Of a stretch of DNA of 64,000 bases, positions 9,254 through 20,684 are shown in pieces. The notes under the pieces are model-generated. The model was not told where the DNA came from and made no database searches. It saw only the letters and a program-made list of their open reading frames with translations. How positions within the stretch are numbered: the stretch's first letter is position 1; every line of letters begins with the position of its first letter. The position numbers were made by a program, and so were the translations under genes. The stretch covers positions 286,748 through 350,747 of the forward strand of contig MU004242.1 of the NCBI GenBank assembly GCA_010405405.1, given 5' to 3'. Origin of the DNA: Microthyrium microscopicum (taxonomy: Eukaryota > Ascomycota > Dothideomycetes > Microthyriales > Microthyriaceae).

Positions 9254-10963
9254 TCACCGCCAAACTGTACTGTCTCGATCTATACCGAACATGTCACGCA
9301 TCCAAGAAAAGTGAACATCCAAGTCTTGTTCAAATCGAGTTTGGCGTTCCCCGCGATGGATATGGACAGAGATCAACCCGATGTGAAGGAACTGTAGGAA
9401 TGGCCACTCTTGCACATATTTATATGCACAGGAATGCATAAACTTGAAGTGCGAAGTCTCATTTTGCTTCTGCAACGTGAGATAGTCGGAGTACGGGACG
9501 TACCTGCCTTTGTATGGGTAGGAATATATGTCGCGTGTAAAGGCAATTCGCTTGAGATTTCTCAAGACACCAAGATGGTGCCTTATTGGCTCATGATCAA
9601 CGAGCCAATCAAGCTTCAGGCCTTGTTGACGGCCGGCAGTTAAATGGATAACTTCTAGGGATGACAACTTTGAGATAGCGATGAGCGAGGAGTCCGGGAT
9701 TTTGTCTCCCTTCCAAGCTAAGGAGAGTTTGCTGAGATTGGAAAAGGTGGTAAGAAGTGATAAGGTGCGCTCTATAAGGCTCACAGTTCTCGCACCATCG
9801 ATCGCGAACGATTTGAGCTGTTTGTTCTGCTTCAAAAACTCAAGTGCTACTCTTTCTCCGGGGTCCTTATACATGTGAAGGACCAGCGTTTCCAGTGATG
9901 GGATTTGGCCGTGGTGGTCTAAGAGCTTTCTGGTAGTCTTATTTGCATAGTTTATGGCAAGAGTGGACAGACTGGAGCTAGACAGGACCAGGCTTCGCAG
10001 AGCAGACTGATCGAATCCAGTTTCTTCGTTGATATCAAGGTACTGCAAGCTGGGAAATTTGAGAGAAAAGGATATGGGATCTTGACTCCTTTTGCCATTG
10101 GCGATGTCTTGATGTGAGAGCTTCAGGCTTCTCAAGGATGTTGAGCACGGTTTTAATATCGTGCTGTAATTCTCTGAAATATTCACTGGCGGACCTTCGG
10201 AAAAGAAGTCGAATGACTCTTCGCAGTCCAAGCTGATATCCAGGGTTTCAAGCGGCCAGGCTATAGCACCATACACAGCAGTGGGTGCGCATTCTTGCAC
10301 TTTTAGCATGCGAAATGTGAGGTTTTTGATAGAGGGCGAAGAAATTATATGGTTGAAGAGAGCCGTGTTCCAGTCAGCGACATCCATTTCAAAGGTTTCC
10401 AGGTGCGGGAGATGGGAAGCGACAAAAAGTACGTTTGATCTGTGATTTTCGGCCTTGGCTTTCATTAGTTCGGAAAGATCTTCCCATCGCTCAGCTTCTT
10501 CTTCGTCAGAGTCGAATGCATCATCATCAGAAACCCAAGCATCTTCAACCGATCTGCCCGGCTTTCGAGGTATCGCATTACGAATCGCCTCTCCAAAACT
10601 CTGGATGTTTCCTTTAAGGTGACGCATACACACACCCAGGGATGGATTGCGCGTATGACCTTGATTGTGACGTCTCTCGATCACTTCTCGTCGAAGGAGT
10701 CCCAGAAGCTTCTCAGAATTGGAACTGGCGTCAAGCTTAACAGATCGGAATTGGCAGGCACGTGCCAACTGCCGACAATCCGAGTTGACAAGTGCAAGAT
10801 TTGCAAGATCCTTCTTGCTCGCGGTTGCGTATAGATTTTCTGCGATTATTGAGAGTATTTCGAAAGGAATTTTGAACAGAAGGCTATTGTGTGCTACCAC
10901 CGACCTGGTTTCCATGACCCGGTCAAAGGTCAGAGGAGAAGGGAACTCGAGCTTAACAGTCAT
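9254..10963 (-). CDS. F-box protein with leucine-rich repeats
   Basis: Single exon; the open frame runs to 11104 (616 aa), but the Met at 10963 (569 aa) is preferred because the extra 47 residues look unlike a conserved start. The F-box lies near the N-terminus (LLFKIPFEILSIIAENL, then NLALVNSDCRQLARACQF). An acidic patch DDAFDSDEEEAERWEDL follows, and the long remainder alternates Leu-rich strands (LETFEMDVADW, LRSLKLSHQDI, LQYLDINEETG, LETLVLHMYK) in LRR fashion. The expected role is substrate choice for an SCF ubiquitin ligase; the substrate is unknown. Such F-box genes are numerous and variable in Pezizomycotina. The next gene downstream lies past an RIP-like island, so this may be a more dynamic stretch. 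Confidence 0.75.
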   Translation of the reverse strand: MTVKLEFPSPLTFDRVMETRSVVAHNSLLFKIPFEILSIIAENLYATASKKDLANLALVNSDCRQLARACQFRSVKLDASSNSEKLLGLLRREVIERRHNQGHTRNPSLGVCMRHLKGNIQSFGEAIRNAIPRKPGRSVEDAWVSDDDAFDSDEEEAERWEDLSELMKAKAENHRSNVLFVASHLPHLETFEMDVADWNTALFNHIISSPSIKNLTFRMLKVQECAPTAVYGAIAWPLETLDISLDCEESFDFFSEGPPVNISENYSTILKPCSTSLRSLKLSHQDIANGKRSQDPISFSLKFPSLQYLDINEETGFDQSALRSLVLSSSSLSTLAINYANKTTRKLLDHHGQIPSLETLVLHMYKDPGERVALEFLKQNKQLKSFAIDGARTVSLIERTLSLLTTFSNLSKLSLAWKGDKIPDSSLIAISKLSSLEVIHLTAGRQQGLKLDWLVDHEPIRHHLGVLRNLKRIAFTRDIYSYPYKGRYVPYSDYLTLQKQNETSHFKFMHSCAYKYVQEWPFLQFLHIGLISVHIHRGERQTRFEQDLDVHFSWMRDMFGIDRDSTVWR

Positions 10964-11104
10964 TTTCTTGACTGTTTTTCTGGTCACAAGTGAAAAGACA
11001 ATCGTGGTAGTATATTGATGGATTAAATGGTTGAAATGGTGGACAAGTGTGGTTGGAAAAGATTTATCATCGTCCCCAACCCCTGAAAAAATGTTGGTTC
11101 CCAC

Positions 11105-12576
11105 CCCCCTATTTATTGAAATGTTTGTCTTTCGGTTCCAACTCCACCTGCAAATTTATACTTGCCTACCTAGGTACCTAACCTATCTACCTAAGTACTT
11201 AGGTACCGATGCCTATTCAAGACACGGACTACTTAAGTACGTACGTTGTAGACTTATGAGAACTTAGCACATATACAGTACAGAAAAATTTGCTAAAGAA
11301 AAGGACTCCTATCAAGCACAAGCCTCAGGCCATATGAATGCGTAGGATCAAGTAGGATCACAAGTTCACAACCCTTCCTCTACTTCATGATGCGAAGTGA
11401 AGACCTTAGGAGCAGTCAATTCTTAAAGCCTTGTCGCATTTTCTATCATGCAACTTTGGCGAGCTGCAATGTCGTCGTCAAGCACACTTGGAGACCTTTC
11501 GATATACCTGCAGTCTGAAATATGCTTGCGAAGCCTGGCCTTGTTGTTCAATGTTCCTCTTTTAGTATTTGCAACACTGGCATGGGAGAACACTCTCTAG
11601 AGGATACAAATCGAATGTGGTTTCTATAGCAGGTGTAAGTGCTCATCTCATAAAAAGCCTCAGGAATACTGAATAGGCACACAACCATCAATCGCTGCGA
11701 TTTCTAGCTATGGTCTTCTCCTTCACGATTTTATATCGAGAAGGACTTCGAATTTGTTAAGAGGTCTGTCACGAGTTGTGATCTTCTTCCTGGACCTAGC
11801 AATCTTGTGCATTCTTGCATATTGATTTTGTTCGCTACTAGCTAGAGCAATGTCGAGATATGATGAGACGGAATCATCAAGGAAGACTAGATTGGCCCGA
11901 CAATCGATAATCATCATACTAGGAAAGCACAACAGCTGGATTCTTGATCTTTTCTTCTCTTCCGTGGTATGTTAGTCTTCAAAACGAATCATGACTTCCC
12001 TTAAGTTCTTTAGTATCATCTAACTTGTTACTCTACGGTTCGTAGTGGTGATAGGTCCTCACTCATATAGAGAAGGGAATCCACTATTGCTTCAAGAACC
12101 TGATGCCGCCATCAAGAAAACGTCGAGACTAGGGAGAAGATAGAACGCGTAAAAGAGCTGTACATGCAACGACCTTGAAAGTTATGTTCGACGAGAGTTT
12201 CAAAAAAGCCAGCTCATCAATATATTTTACCTGAGTTTTGGTGAATTATTGATAAGGTCATTGCTGCTGAAAAATAAAAGTAGCAATGTTCTTTTCCTAC
12301 ATGCTTCTACATGATTGCTTTTGCATTGAAACCCCAATAATGTAGGTCGTTACTGTTCTGGCTAGTGAATATGCAGCTTGAATCCTGCAGACTGTATGAT
12401 TTGCACACAAAGTGCCTCCTATGTCATTGTACCTACCTGTTACAATCAAGATGACTGCTTTAAAAACCCAAGAAAGGCACGGCAGGCTGATTTTAGAAGC
12501 AAGAGAATTTAATCCTCAGCTCCAACAATTGATCATTCAGGAGATCATTTTTCTGTCTTAAAGCGCGCCGTAGGAA
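11105..12576. other. gene-poor spacer
   Basis: About 1.5 kb between the F-box gene and the membrane-protein gene. Apart from the CCTAGGTACC-type cluster at 11162-11213 I see only short, unconvincing ORFs (the longest, 69 codons on the minus strand at 11723-11932, matches no family I know). Confidence 0.4.
11162..11213. repeat. cluster of CCTAGGTA / TACCTAAGTA tetranucleotide palindromes
   Basis: Short self-complementary words (CCTAGGTACCTA, CTACCTAAGTACTTAGG) are packed into about 50 bp. This low-complexity motif can fold back on itself. It lies just upstream of the F-box gene, within its likely promoter. Confidence 0.6.
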
Positions 12577-14119
12577 ATGGATTCTCCAGCGCCAACTTTT
12601 CGAAAACCGGATTACAACGGAGAAACTGGGGTTGCTGTTTTTGTTCCCGTAGTAGCTTCTGACGAGAGCATTATTACACACGTAAAGCAAGATGTAGATC
12701 AAAGCATAAGTGAGACAAATGACAGGAATCCAAAACAAAATGAGGCCACACAGTCGCAAAAACCGACTTCGACACCGGACCTGCACAATGAAGAGAAGAA
12801 CCGCCAAGTGACAACGGAATCAGACACACCTCTCGAAGAACATCATCTCACATTCAGTGACACTGCTAAGCATGCGGCGGAAAAGGTATCACAAAAGCTC
12901 CAGCTGCACCGAGAACATGCGCGCGGTCCTTCCGAAGCACGTCAAAGGCGACAATCTCACGCTGTCATACCTAATGATGAGGTACATCTACCTCTATATA
13001 TTCATTTGAGGAATGCGGTATATGGCTCCTTGGTCATGTATACAACATTTCCATACTGGGACATGGCATTCTGGAGTGGGTGGTCTTACACCTGGGGATC
13101 TATACTTTTCATTATCGACGGCTTTTGGGCCTGGACTCCTTTACAGTGGCCCAACTCCGAATTCAAGGGCGAGAGCGAATATGGAGTTGGGTTGTTATTC
13201 TTCTTTGGCGCACTCTTCTATCAACTGGGTGCTACAATGGCGTATTTGGAAGCTATCAATGATGGTAGCTTTGCAGGAAGAGCTATGAAAAGGCATTTAG
13301 AAGGACATGACGAAGACGCGAAAAGATTGCTAGACGAAAAACTGCACATGTTCTTTGGACATATGATTCCGCATCATCACGATGACAAGGAAGACGAAGA
13401 AGATATGGAAAAGCAGCAGAGCGTCGATCCAGAAGCTGGCTGGAACACTCGTGATAGAAAAGAGAGACCTGGATCCATCTATCCTACAAACAAAGCTCCA
13501 GCTCCTCGACGTGGCGGTGTTGATGTTGGTGCTGCAGAACAGACCGAGTTTCACGAATATCTGACGTGGAGATGGTGGCCGACATGGCATGCATTAAAAA
13601 CCTATCATATTCGTGAAATGGGTTATATTGCCTGCGTCATTCAACTGTTTGGAGCAACTTTGTATGGCATCTGCGGAGTTATTTCCCTGCCTGGAATACT
13701 GTCAAACTTTCAGCCATGGCAGGAACTGGGCGGCTATTGGATTCCACAAATAGTTGCGTCGTTGTGTTTCTTGACTGCTGGTATCATGTTTACAGTGATA
13801 ACCCAAGATAGTTGGTATCGACCTTTACCACGTCGTATTGCCTGGTGGATTGGTATATGGGCTACGATTGGTGCTGTAGGATTTATGTAAGTCTCCTCTT
13901 TGATATTAACCTCCTGTCCTGACTTGGGTACAAAGACTATCTGCTAGTTTCGGAGTTCGATCAGGAGATTCTACTGGAGCTGCATATCAAAGCTCACTGT
14001 CGAGTACCTGGGGCAGTGTTGCATACTTGATCAGTAGTTGGTTACAATGGTGCGAATCTGTCAACAATGGACCTGTGCTGGCATTTCCAAACAACCGCAT
14101 CCCGACTATCATGAGGTGA
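12577..14119 (+). CDS. multi-pass integral membrane protein, unknown function
   Basis: Two exons, 12577-13886 and 13936-14119, joined over a 49-nt intron (GTAAGT donor), giving 497 aa. The first 130 residues are hydrophilic and disordered. From about residue 140 several Trp-rich hydrophobic segments follow (FPYWDMAFWSGWSYTWGS, GLLFFFGALFYQLGATMAYL). A long charged loop contains a His/Asp/Glu-rich stretch HMIPHHHDDKEDEEDMEK. More membrane segments follow, and the short second exon ends in a further hydrophobic stretch (WGSVAYLISSWLQW). I recognise it as a fungal integral membrane protein type without an assigned role. The His/acid-rich loop might bind metal, which is inference. Confidence 0.72.
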
Positions 14120-15267
14120 TCACAACGAGGCTCGACCGAAAGGATAAAAATATTCCGCGTTGGTCCCAATGGCCATCGAATTTTACATTCTGGTGTTTCT
14201 TCAAAGAGTCTCTGTTAATCATGGCGTCGCTACTTTTCCCGCGAGCTTTCTTGCTCAGCACCTGTTTCAGAACCCAACCTTTTTCTTTTAAAAACAACTT
14301 CTTTTATTCTTGTCCTATATCGCACTGAAACTTACCAATCAACATGCATCTATATGGCCGAGTCCCACCCAGAAGCACTGATGCGTCTGGTGAATCGGTA
14401 ACACTAGCTAACGTTTAGCTTCCACAGGAACAGCGGTGTGGACTTGGGCTATCAGCGACGAAAACACACTTCTGGAAAGCGCCAGTTGTCGTATCGGACG
14501 TCTCTGAGGATTCAGAAGCAGAAGACACTTCATCCGAGAGCGAAGATACACGCAAGAGGACAAGTCCCTAGAAACCCGGAGCAATCAAGCTGCTAATAGT
14601 CCAGTTCCAAATCGGCGATCGCTCTCCTTGTAATAGCGACTTGAATCAATTGGTCTCGGCCTCAGTGAATATACGCATCACAGGCCCTGATTGCGGGACA
14701 TGCTGCAAACTCGTCATCTCGATGCTGTCTGTAGAAAAAACACTTCATGATGAGGCTGAGGAGGACACATGAAAAGTGACCTCAAGAAATCGATGTTGTT
14801 TTGTCTCGCGCTCTTTCCCTGGCGAGGCTTAAGAATCTACACATTTGGCAACGCGCAGGAGTTGTGGCTGCACCCCAGATTCTATGAGGCTTGTTCTAAA
14901 AATAGATCATATTTGTATACATTCTAGTACACCCGATCCTTTTATGTCGAGCGTATGGAGATGAGTATATTTTTCGAAATTGAAGTCTTCAATTAGATAG
15001 GTATAATGAGTTCGATGGAGAACTTTTCTGCGAGTGATGGAAAGTTACACCACATTGGTTGCATGGTATTGCAAATCACGACACAAACCTTCAACTCCTT
15101 CCCTGCTCTGACTCCATTCGACCTTCCGCCTTACATCCACACACATCTGAATTCAGTTCCCGATAAAGCTGATGAGCTATTTCAAACTATGTAGTAGTCC
15201 TCGTATTGAATCCTTACCATCACAAAAAATCTCACCATCAAAACCTCACCATCAGAAATCCACCATC
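14120..15267. other. spacer with possible small gene or relic
   Basis: About 1.1 kb without a firm gene. A promoter-like stretch before an ATG at 14344 and an acidic open segment (SDVSEDSEAEDTSSESED, near 14490-14545) ending at a stop near 14570 hint at a short spliced gene or a relic, but no consistent exon join was found. Confidence 0.3.
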
Positions 15268-16065
15268 ATGGCAGCCACCAACCCAACAACAACCACACCA
15301 TCCCCCCAAAATCCCACCACCCCAACAACCCCACCACCCCCAATGAACCGCATAGTAATAGTAGGAAAATCCGGCGTCGGCAAAACAACCCTCTCCACCA
15401 CCCTCACCCACCACCTCTCCATCCCCACCATCGAACTCGACTCCCTATTCTGGCAACCCAACTGGACGCATCTCGCCACCCCCGAAATGCGCACCGCCGT
15501 AGCCAATTCCACACCACCTACCGGGCAATGGATAACCGATGGCAACTATACCCGATATGCGCGCGACATTCTCTGGCGACGTGCCGATACGTTGATCTGG
15601 CTTGACTATCCATTACGAATTGCGTTATGGAGAGTGCTGAAGAGGACAGTGAAGAGGGTGTGGAGAGGAGAGGAGTTGTGGAATGGGAATAAAGAGCGCA
15701 CGTGGAATCATGTGAAGGGGTTGGTGAATGGTGGGTGGAGGGATAATTTGTTTGTGGGGTGTGTGAGGATGCATTGGAATCATCGGAGGAATTTCCCGGT
15801 TTGGTTGGCGGAGGAGGAGTGTTTGCATTTGAGGGTGCTGCGGTTTAGGAAGCCGAAGGACTTGGAGGTTTGGTTGAGGGGGTTGAGTGTGGTGGAGGAT
15901 GGAGGGGATGGGGAGAATGGTGGTATCAAAGGCAACGAGGCTGGCGGAGTCGGAATGGAGGAGATCAAGAAGGATGGCATGAATATCAAAAGCGTGGAAA
16001 CTAATGTCAAAAATGACGTGGCTCATATTAAGGAATCAGAGCCCACCAAGAAATCGCAGCCTTGA
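15268..16065 (+). CDS. P-loop kinase of the adenylate-kinase-like FlaR type
   Basis: Single exon, 265 aa from the ATG at 15268, chosen for its good context (CACCATGGCA); an open frame extends upstream to 15172 without conserved features. After a Thr/Pro-rich leader the protein reads MNRIVIVGKSGVGKTTLS, with the Walker A motif GKSGVGKT, then ELDSLFWQPNW and the NYTRYARDILWRRADTLIWLDYP block seen in the FlaR / topology-modulation group of adenylate-kinase-like proteins. These bind ATP; the true substrate is unknown. The core is about 175 residues, and the last 80 are charged and disordered. Codon use shifts from C-rich at the start to G-rich in the middle. The family is well known in bacteria, so an old transfer into fungi is possible. 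Confidence 0.72.
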   Translation: MAATNPTTTTPSPQNPTTPTTPPPPMNRIVIVGKSGVGKTTLSTTLTHHLSIPTIELDSLFWQPNWTHLATPEMRTAVANSTPPTGQWITDGNYTRYARDILWRRADTLIWLDYPLRIALWRVLKRTVKRVWRGEELWNGNKERTWNHVKGLVNGGWRDNLFVGCVRMHWNHRRNFPVWLAEEECLHLRVLRFRKPKDLEVWLRGLSVVEDGGDGENGGIKGNEAGGVGMEEIKKDGMNIKSVETNVKNDVAHIKESEPTKKSQP

Positions 16066-16173
16066 AAAGATGTCCAAATAGGGTCACTAGGAGTAAGTAG
16101 TAGTCATAAATCTAATATACATAGTCATAGATGTCATGCGTGAACATGAACCACCGCCACCAAAGAAGAGATC

Positions 16174-16225
16174 TAATCCCCAAGCGATATAGAGTAATCC
16201 CCAAGCGATATAGAGTAATCCCCAA
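16174..16225. repeat. 21-bp tandem repeat, about 2.5 copies
   Basis: The unit starting TAATCCCCAAGCGATATAGA is present twice exactly (16174-16194, 16195-16215) and then in part (to 16225). It lies in the short convergent gap between the kinase and the sterol acyltransferase. Confidence 0.85.
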
Positions 16226-16288
16226 ACGCTCCTATACAAATGCTGCTAAGCTAAGAAAAATCAACAACCCGCCGAGATACATCATCTA

Positions 16289-18125
16289 TCAAACAATCAA
16301 ATACAAGCTCCCCAAAATACTCGGTCCAATAAACAGACCAAACCAAAACATCAGATTCCCCAACGTCTTCCGATCCTTCAACACCTTCGTCCGACTAAGC
16401 CACGCCAACGGAATCTGAAATAACTGAAATGTAAACAAGTACCCCCTGACCTTCTTAAACATGCAAAACATCAACAACTCATGTACCAACGCACTGAGCG
16501 TAAACGTCACCAGCGTAGCCGTCGTCCGGCTAACGTGGAAACTGCTGATACTGGAGTTATATACGTGGCGTAAGAGGAAGTTGTGAACAGGTCTATTCCA
16601 GTCGCGCGCATATTCATCAAAGCTGACAGAGTTCCACCACGTGCCATAAAAGTTGCGGTCTGCAAAGCCAGTTACTTCTGCGAGTACGTTGAGGACACAC
16701 TCCCAGACGACCCACCACGTGAGTAGTTGCTCAAGCATGACGGGGAAGAGGAGGTCTGAGACGACCCAAGGAAATTCGCGCCAGCGAGTGGCTATGCGGT
16801 CGTCTTTCATGGCGAGGGTACTGAGGACGACGGGGTGGATGTATGCTTGGGAGACGACGATCATGACGAATATGCCACCAAGTGCTGCGGCGCTTTTCTC
16901 GGCTACGTACCACCAGTTGATGTGCTTTTGGCGTGGGTATTCGAGCTCGTAGCATAGGGTGGGTATGATGGTGTAGTCAGCCCAGTTGGCAAGGGTGAGG
17001 TTATTGGGATACTGTTTTTCCGGATTTGTAGTCTTGCCATGGAGTTCCTTTGTAAGGGCAGCGAGCTCGTTTTCGATGGCGGTGGTAAATTCTGATTTGG
17101 CATCGTCGTTTACTGATGTTTCATCATCTATGGCAGTGACAACAGCGCTGAGATGGGAGTTCTCTTTCGTTGGGTCCGTTAATGTTCGGGAGTTGAGAGG
17201 TGGTCGTCGTTGGATTTGGCCATTGGGCTCTTGAGTATTCTCAACGCCAGATGCGCGTAACACATCAACGACTGGAGAGGGTGCTTCGTCGCTTGACTCT
17301 GTTGATCTAAGATGTTCCAGTTTCCGCTCCAAAAGGCGTTTTCTACGGTTCAGTTGAGACACTGTCAAGAATTAGTATCCAGATCTCTGAAAGAACAAAT
17401 GACTTACAATAGCCGTTATAGAATGCATAACTATGCTGCTTCATAACAAAGGTCAAAGTATGCATAACCATAAAAATCGTATGCGTCCACGGCCACTCCC
17501 GATACCAAGTCCACGCCAATATCGAAAACAAAAACGCCGTCTGCCATAAATTCTGAATAATCCAGCCCGTCCGTCTCCAGGAAATCCACTCCTTCGCAAC
17601 AGCCTTCTGCAAACCTAGACCAACAACCGTCGATCCCACCATAACGCCATCCGTAAGACCAAGAATAATAACATCCCGATCAAACATAAAATGCAACATC
17701 TCAGCTTTCCCAACCACGCTACCATACACTTTATAATTCGAAGCCGCAACCTTCAGCAGCATAAGCGCAATGGCGAGCCAAAACAGTGTGAAGAAGCCGC
17801 GAAATGGCGACTCGGCGCTGAGGGGATTTTGGCGGTCAAAGGTAGTGAATTGTTTTGTAAAGACCAAGTCGCGTAGGCGATGTGTCGAGGCATTCTCGCG
17901 CTCTGCTAAGATTTGGCGGATCTCATCATCATCGGCAGTAGTTGCCACGGAAGACGGCGGTGTTTGTTTGGGCGTCGACGTCCGTGACAAGGACTCCTTT
18001 GCGGATATTGAGGGGAGACTCATTCTGGCTGAGAGACCTGGTGAGGGTATGGGTGAGATGGAGCTCATTGATAGTCGAGGATCGAGGGACGGCTTGGGTT
18101 GCCGTGTATTGGAGGTTGTGGACAT
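16289..18125 (-). CDS. sterol O-acyltransferase (ARE/ACAT type, MBOAT family)
   Basis: Two exons, 18125-17408 and 17361-16289, joined over a 46-nt intron to give 596 aa; an earlier in-frame Met at 18218 would add 31 residues that look like pyrimidine-rich leader. The enzyme moves a fatty acyl group from CoA to a sterol for storage in lipid droplets, at the ER. Visible marks are a disordered Ser/Pro-rich N-terminus, several membrane segments, HSYAFYNGYL spanning the splice, FYGTWWNSVSFDEYARDWN (the FYxDWWN-type motif, with Thr where yeast has Asp), PVHNFLLRHVY, and the MBOAT histidine in SALVHELLMF. The RDWN...FLLRHVY block points to ARE rather than DGAT1. It converges on the kinase gene. Confidence 0.86.
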
Positions 18126-18778
18126 GCGCGCCGTAGCGGAAGAGAGGGAGCTTTGTACGGGAGAGAGGGAGTGTTGTATGGGAGAGATGGAGAGATGGTA
18201 TAGTAGTGAGGCAGGCACAGCTCTAAGGTGTCATCCTTATTGAAAGATGAAGCAAATCGGAAATGGATGGATAAGAATCTCAGAGGTTCCAGCATTGTCC
18301 ATCTGACAAAGAGTACTTGTTTGGTGAGAGGCGCAGAGGGAAAGATCAGGCGACGCGAGGTTTGAGTAGGTAGGTGGAGCGGCTGAAAATAGCAGTGACG
18401 TTGATGGCGTTTAGGCCCCCGCCAAAAATTATATATCGAGATCTTGAAATCTGATATTTAATGCACCACCATCTAGCCCTCCCGCGTGATACTACTACGA
18501 CAACTACTATCCAAACTTTACTATCTACTTAAGGTGCCCTAAGTCGATCTTCAACTATAGCGAAGAAGTAATTATCCTGGACAGTGCTTGAAGGATAGGA
18601 AGCCGTCGAGAGCTCTTCCATATGACGTTCCACTAAGAAATTTAGTGTATGAGCTTTTGATATTTGAACCGCAGCCAGTCAATGAAATGCTAAATATTAT
18701 GATATTGCTATCTTAGATCAATTATCTCATAAACCACAATCTTCTCAAGTCAACACATACTCCACCGTATATAATCCA
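18126..18778. other. intergenic region upstream of the sterol acyltransferase
   Basis: About 650 bp between two minus-strand genes; likely the acyltransferase promoter and leader plus the hexosaminidase 3' end. No ORF or repeat of note was seen. Confidence 0.4.
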
Positions 18779-20684
18779 TCAACCCAAATTACACTGATTA
18801 TCCCCCATCGTACAAAACGCCATCTGAATCGGCTCAGCATAAATGCCCTTGGCCACCAATCTCTCTCTCAAATCACTCAATCTCGGCGCCGCCTCCACCT
18901 GGCTTCTATTGCCTCCCGTCACCGGATCCTTTGCGCCAGACCACAGAATTTCAGCTGCGGCTGCGGCTCTTGGCCATACCACACGGTCGAGGTTTGCACC
19001 GTCGGTTTGCTCGGCCCAGGCGTGTACTTCGCCGCCAATGACGAGATGTTGGGCTTCGGCGGAGATGTTGTAGAGGGGGTCGTAGGAGTAGACGACGCGC
19101 CAGTTGTGGAAGGGCGCACAGTAGTCGTTGTAAGGGAAGAAGGAGGCTGATTGGTTGGGTGGGAAGTTTATCCATTGGCCGTGACCGCAGTCGAGGTACT
19201 ACAAGAAGATATTAGTATCGGGGTAGGAATGAGGAAGGGTATTGGGCTTACCCAGAAGTAGTAGTTTCCTGCCAGAGTTTTGTAGCCTTTGGAAACGGTG
19301 AGGTTGACGTTGGTGGATTCTTGCCACGTTTGGACGACAACGTCGCTACCGAGAGTGAGATTCCAGTCAAGGACCATTTCTTCCCAGACCATGGGCGTAA
19401 GACCTGCTTGGCGGACGATGTCGTGGGTGGAATTGACGAACTTTTGGAGATATGGTTGGATGACGCTGGTGATGTTTGATTTGATTGTTGGGTCGTTGAT
19501 GTAGGCAGCGGCTTTTATTTCATCGCCGCCAGTGTGAAAGTAAGCTGTATATGGAGAGATACGGGGAAGGAGATCTTTCAGGAGGTTTTGGATGAAAGTG
19601 TAAACAGCTGGATCATTCAGATGTAATGTTCCGGAAGGTGGCTCGGCAGAGTATGTGCTCCAGTCTGGCTGTTCGTTGAAGCTGGCAATCAGCTCAGGAT
19701 GGGAATACCAGATGGAGGAGGTGTGACCTGGCATATCAATTTCAATGATAACCTGTACGCCCTGTAAAGCTCCATGGCGCTGGATTCCAGCTACATCATC
19801 AGGAGTGTATACCAAATCCTTGTTGTATGCTCCTTTGGCAGAGAGTTCAGGCATTGATGGAATTTCCAGTGGCCATGACTGAGCATCCGTGATATGAAGA
19901 TGGAGTCGATTCATCTTGCTGTATGCCAGAGCATCAATCGTTCTCTTAATATGATCAACCTCATAATAGGATCTTGACACGTCCATATTGAGACCGCGAT
20001 GAGCAAAAGCCGGATGGTCCTGGATATCAACAGGGGCGTACGGAGTGTATGCAGAGTCCTTGACGGTTGAATGCTTGAAGAATAGCTGAGTAAAGGTTGT
20101 CAAGCCTCGAACCAGACCAATAGAGGAGTTTGCAAAGACCGTAACTTCGCCATCTTCCGTAACTTTGAGAGAATATGATTCATCAATCTCGCCATCTAGT
20201 CCTTTCAAAACATTTGGTGAATCCGGGCCAGAAAGTTGAAGCTTGATGCTGGTAACTGGTTTGCCAGTATCTTCAGTAGGTTCGAATTCCGCATTTCGAG
20301 CATGGAAACGCCATGGAATAAAGCCTTCTTTGAGAATAGTGTGGTAGGTCCGTCTGATAGCTCGGTCGAGAATTTCCTCCGTGATGGGTGGCTTATTGCT
20401 GCTACTACTATTGTTTAGTGTGTTTCTCTTTGTGAGCTACATGATTAAAAATAGTCAGCAAATCTGCAAAGAAATGGGGTATCCTACTTCAGAACTGTTT
20501 GAAGAAGCTGCGAGGGAGCGAGCATAAAGCCTACATTAGATTGAACATAGCTGAGTGAGAACTCGGCGTCTGCGCTGAACCACAAGGTAGAGTTGCCAAC
20601 AGTGGATTTGGATGGGACCGGCCATAATGCGGATACAAGAGGGCTCAAGGCCAGGGATAGCGGCAACAATTGAAGAAGTTTCAT
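18779..20684 (-). CDS. secreted beta-N-acetylhexosaminidase, GH20
   Basis: Three exons, 20684-20488, 20425-19252 and 19198-18779, giving 596 aa with both joins in frame. GH20 enzymes take terminal GlcNAc from chitin oligomers and glycans outside the cell. The N-terminus is a signal peptide (MKLLQLLPLSLALSPLVSAL). A GH20b-like N-terminal domain follows, then the barrel with AHRGLNMDVSRSYY, MNRLHLHITDAQSWPLE, EIDMPGHTSS and the catalytic pair in YFHTGGDE (Asp367, Glu368). The last exon carries WAEQTD near the end of the barrel and ends in GDNQCNLG. Length and motif order are normal for fungal NagA. The first intron uses a GTAGGA donor and a CACAAAGAG acceptor, chosen because it is the join that keeps frame. 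Confidence 0.9.

Noticed and set aside
8997-9263. 88-codon frame overlapping the 3' end of the F-box gene
   Set aside because: No domain, overlaps another gene's end and lies next to the RIP-like island; probably chance.
20230-20300. GGTTCGAATTCC word as a tRNA T-arm
   Set aside because: It lies inside the GH20 coding exon and no cloverleaf fits around it.
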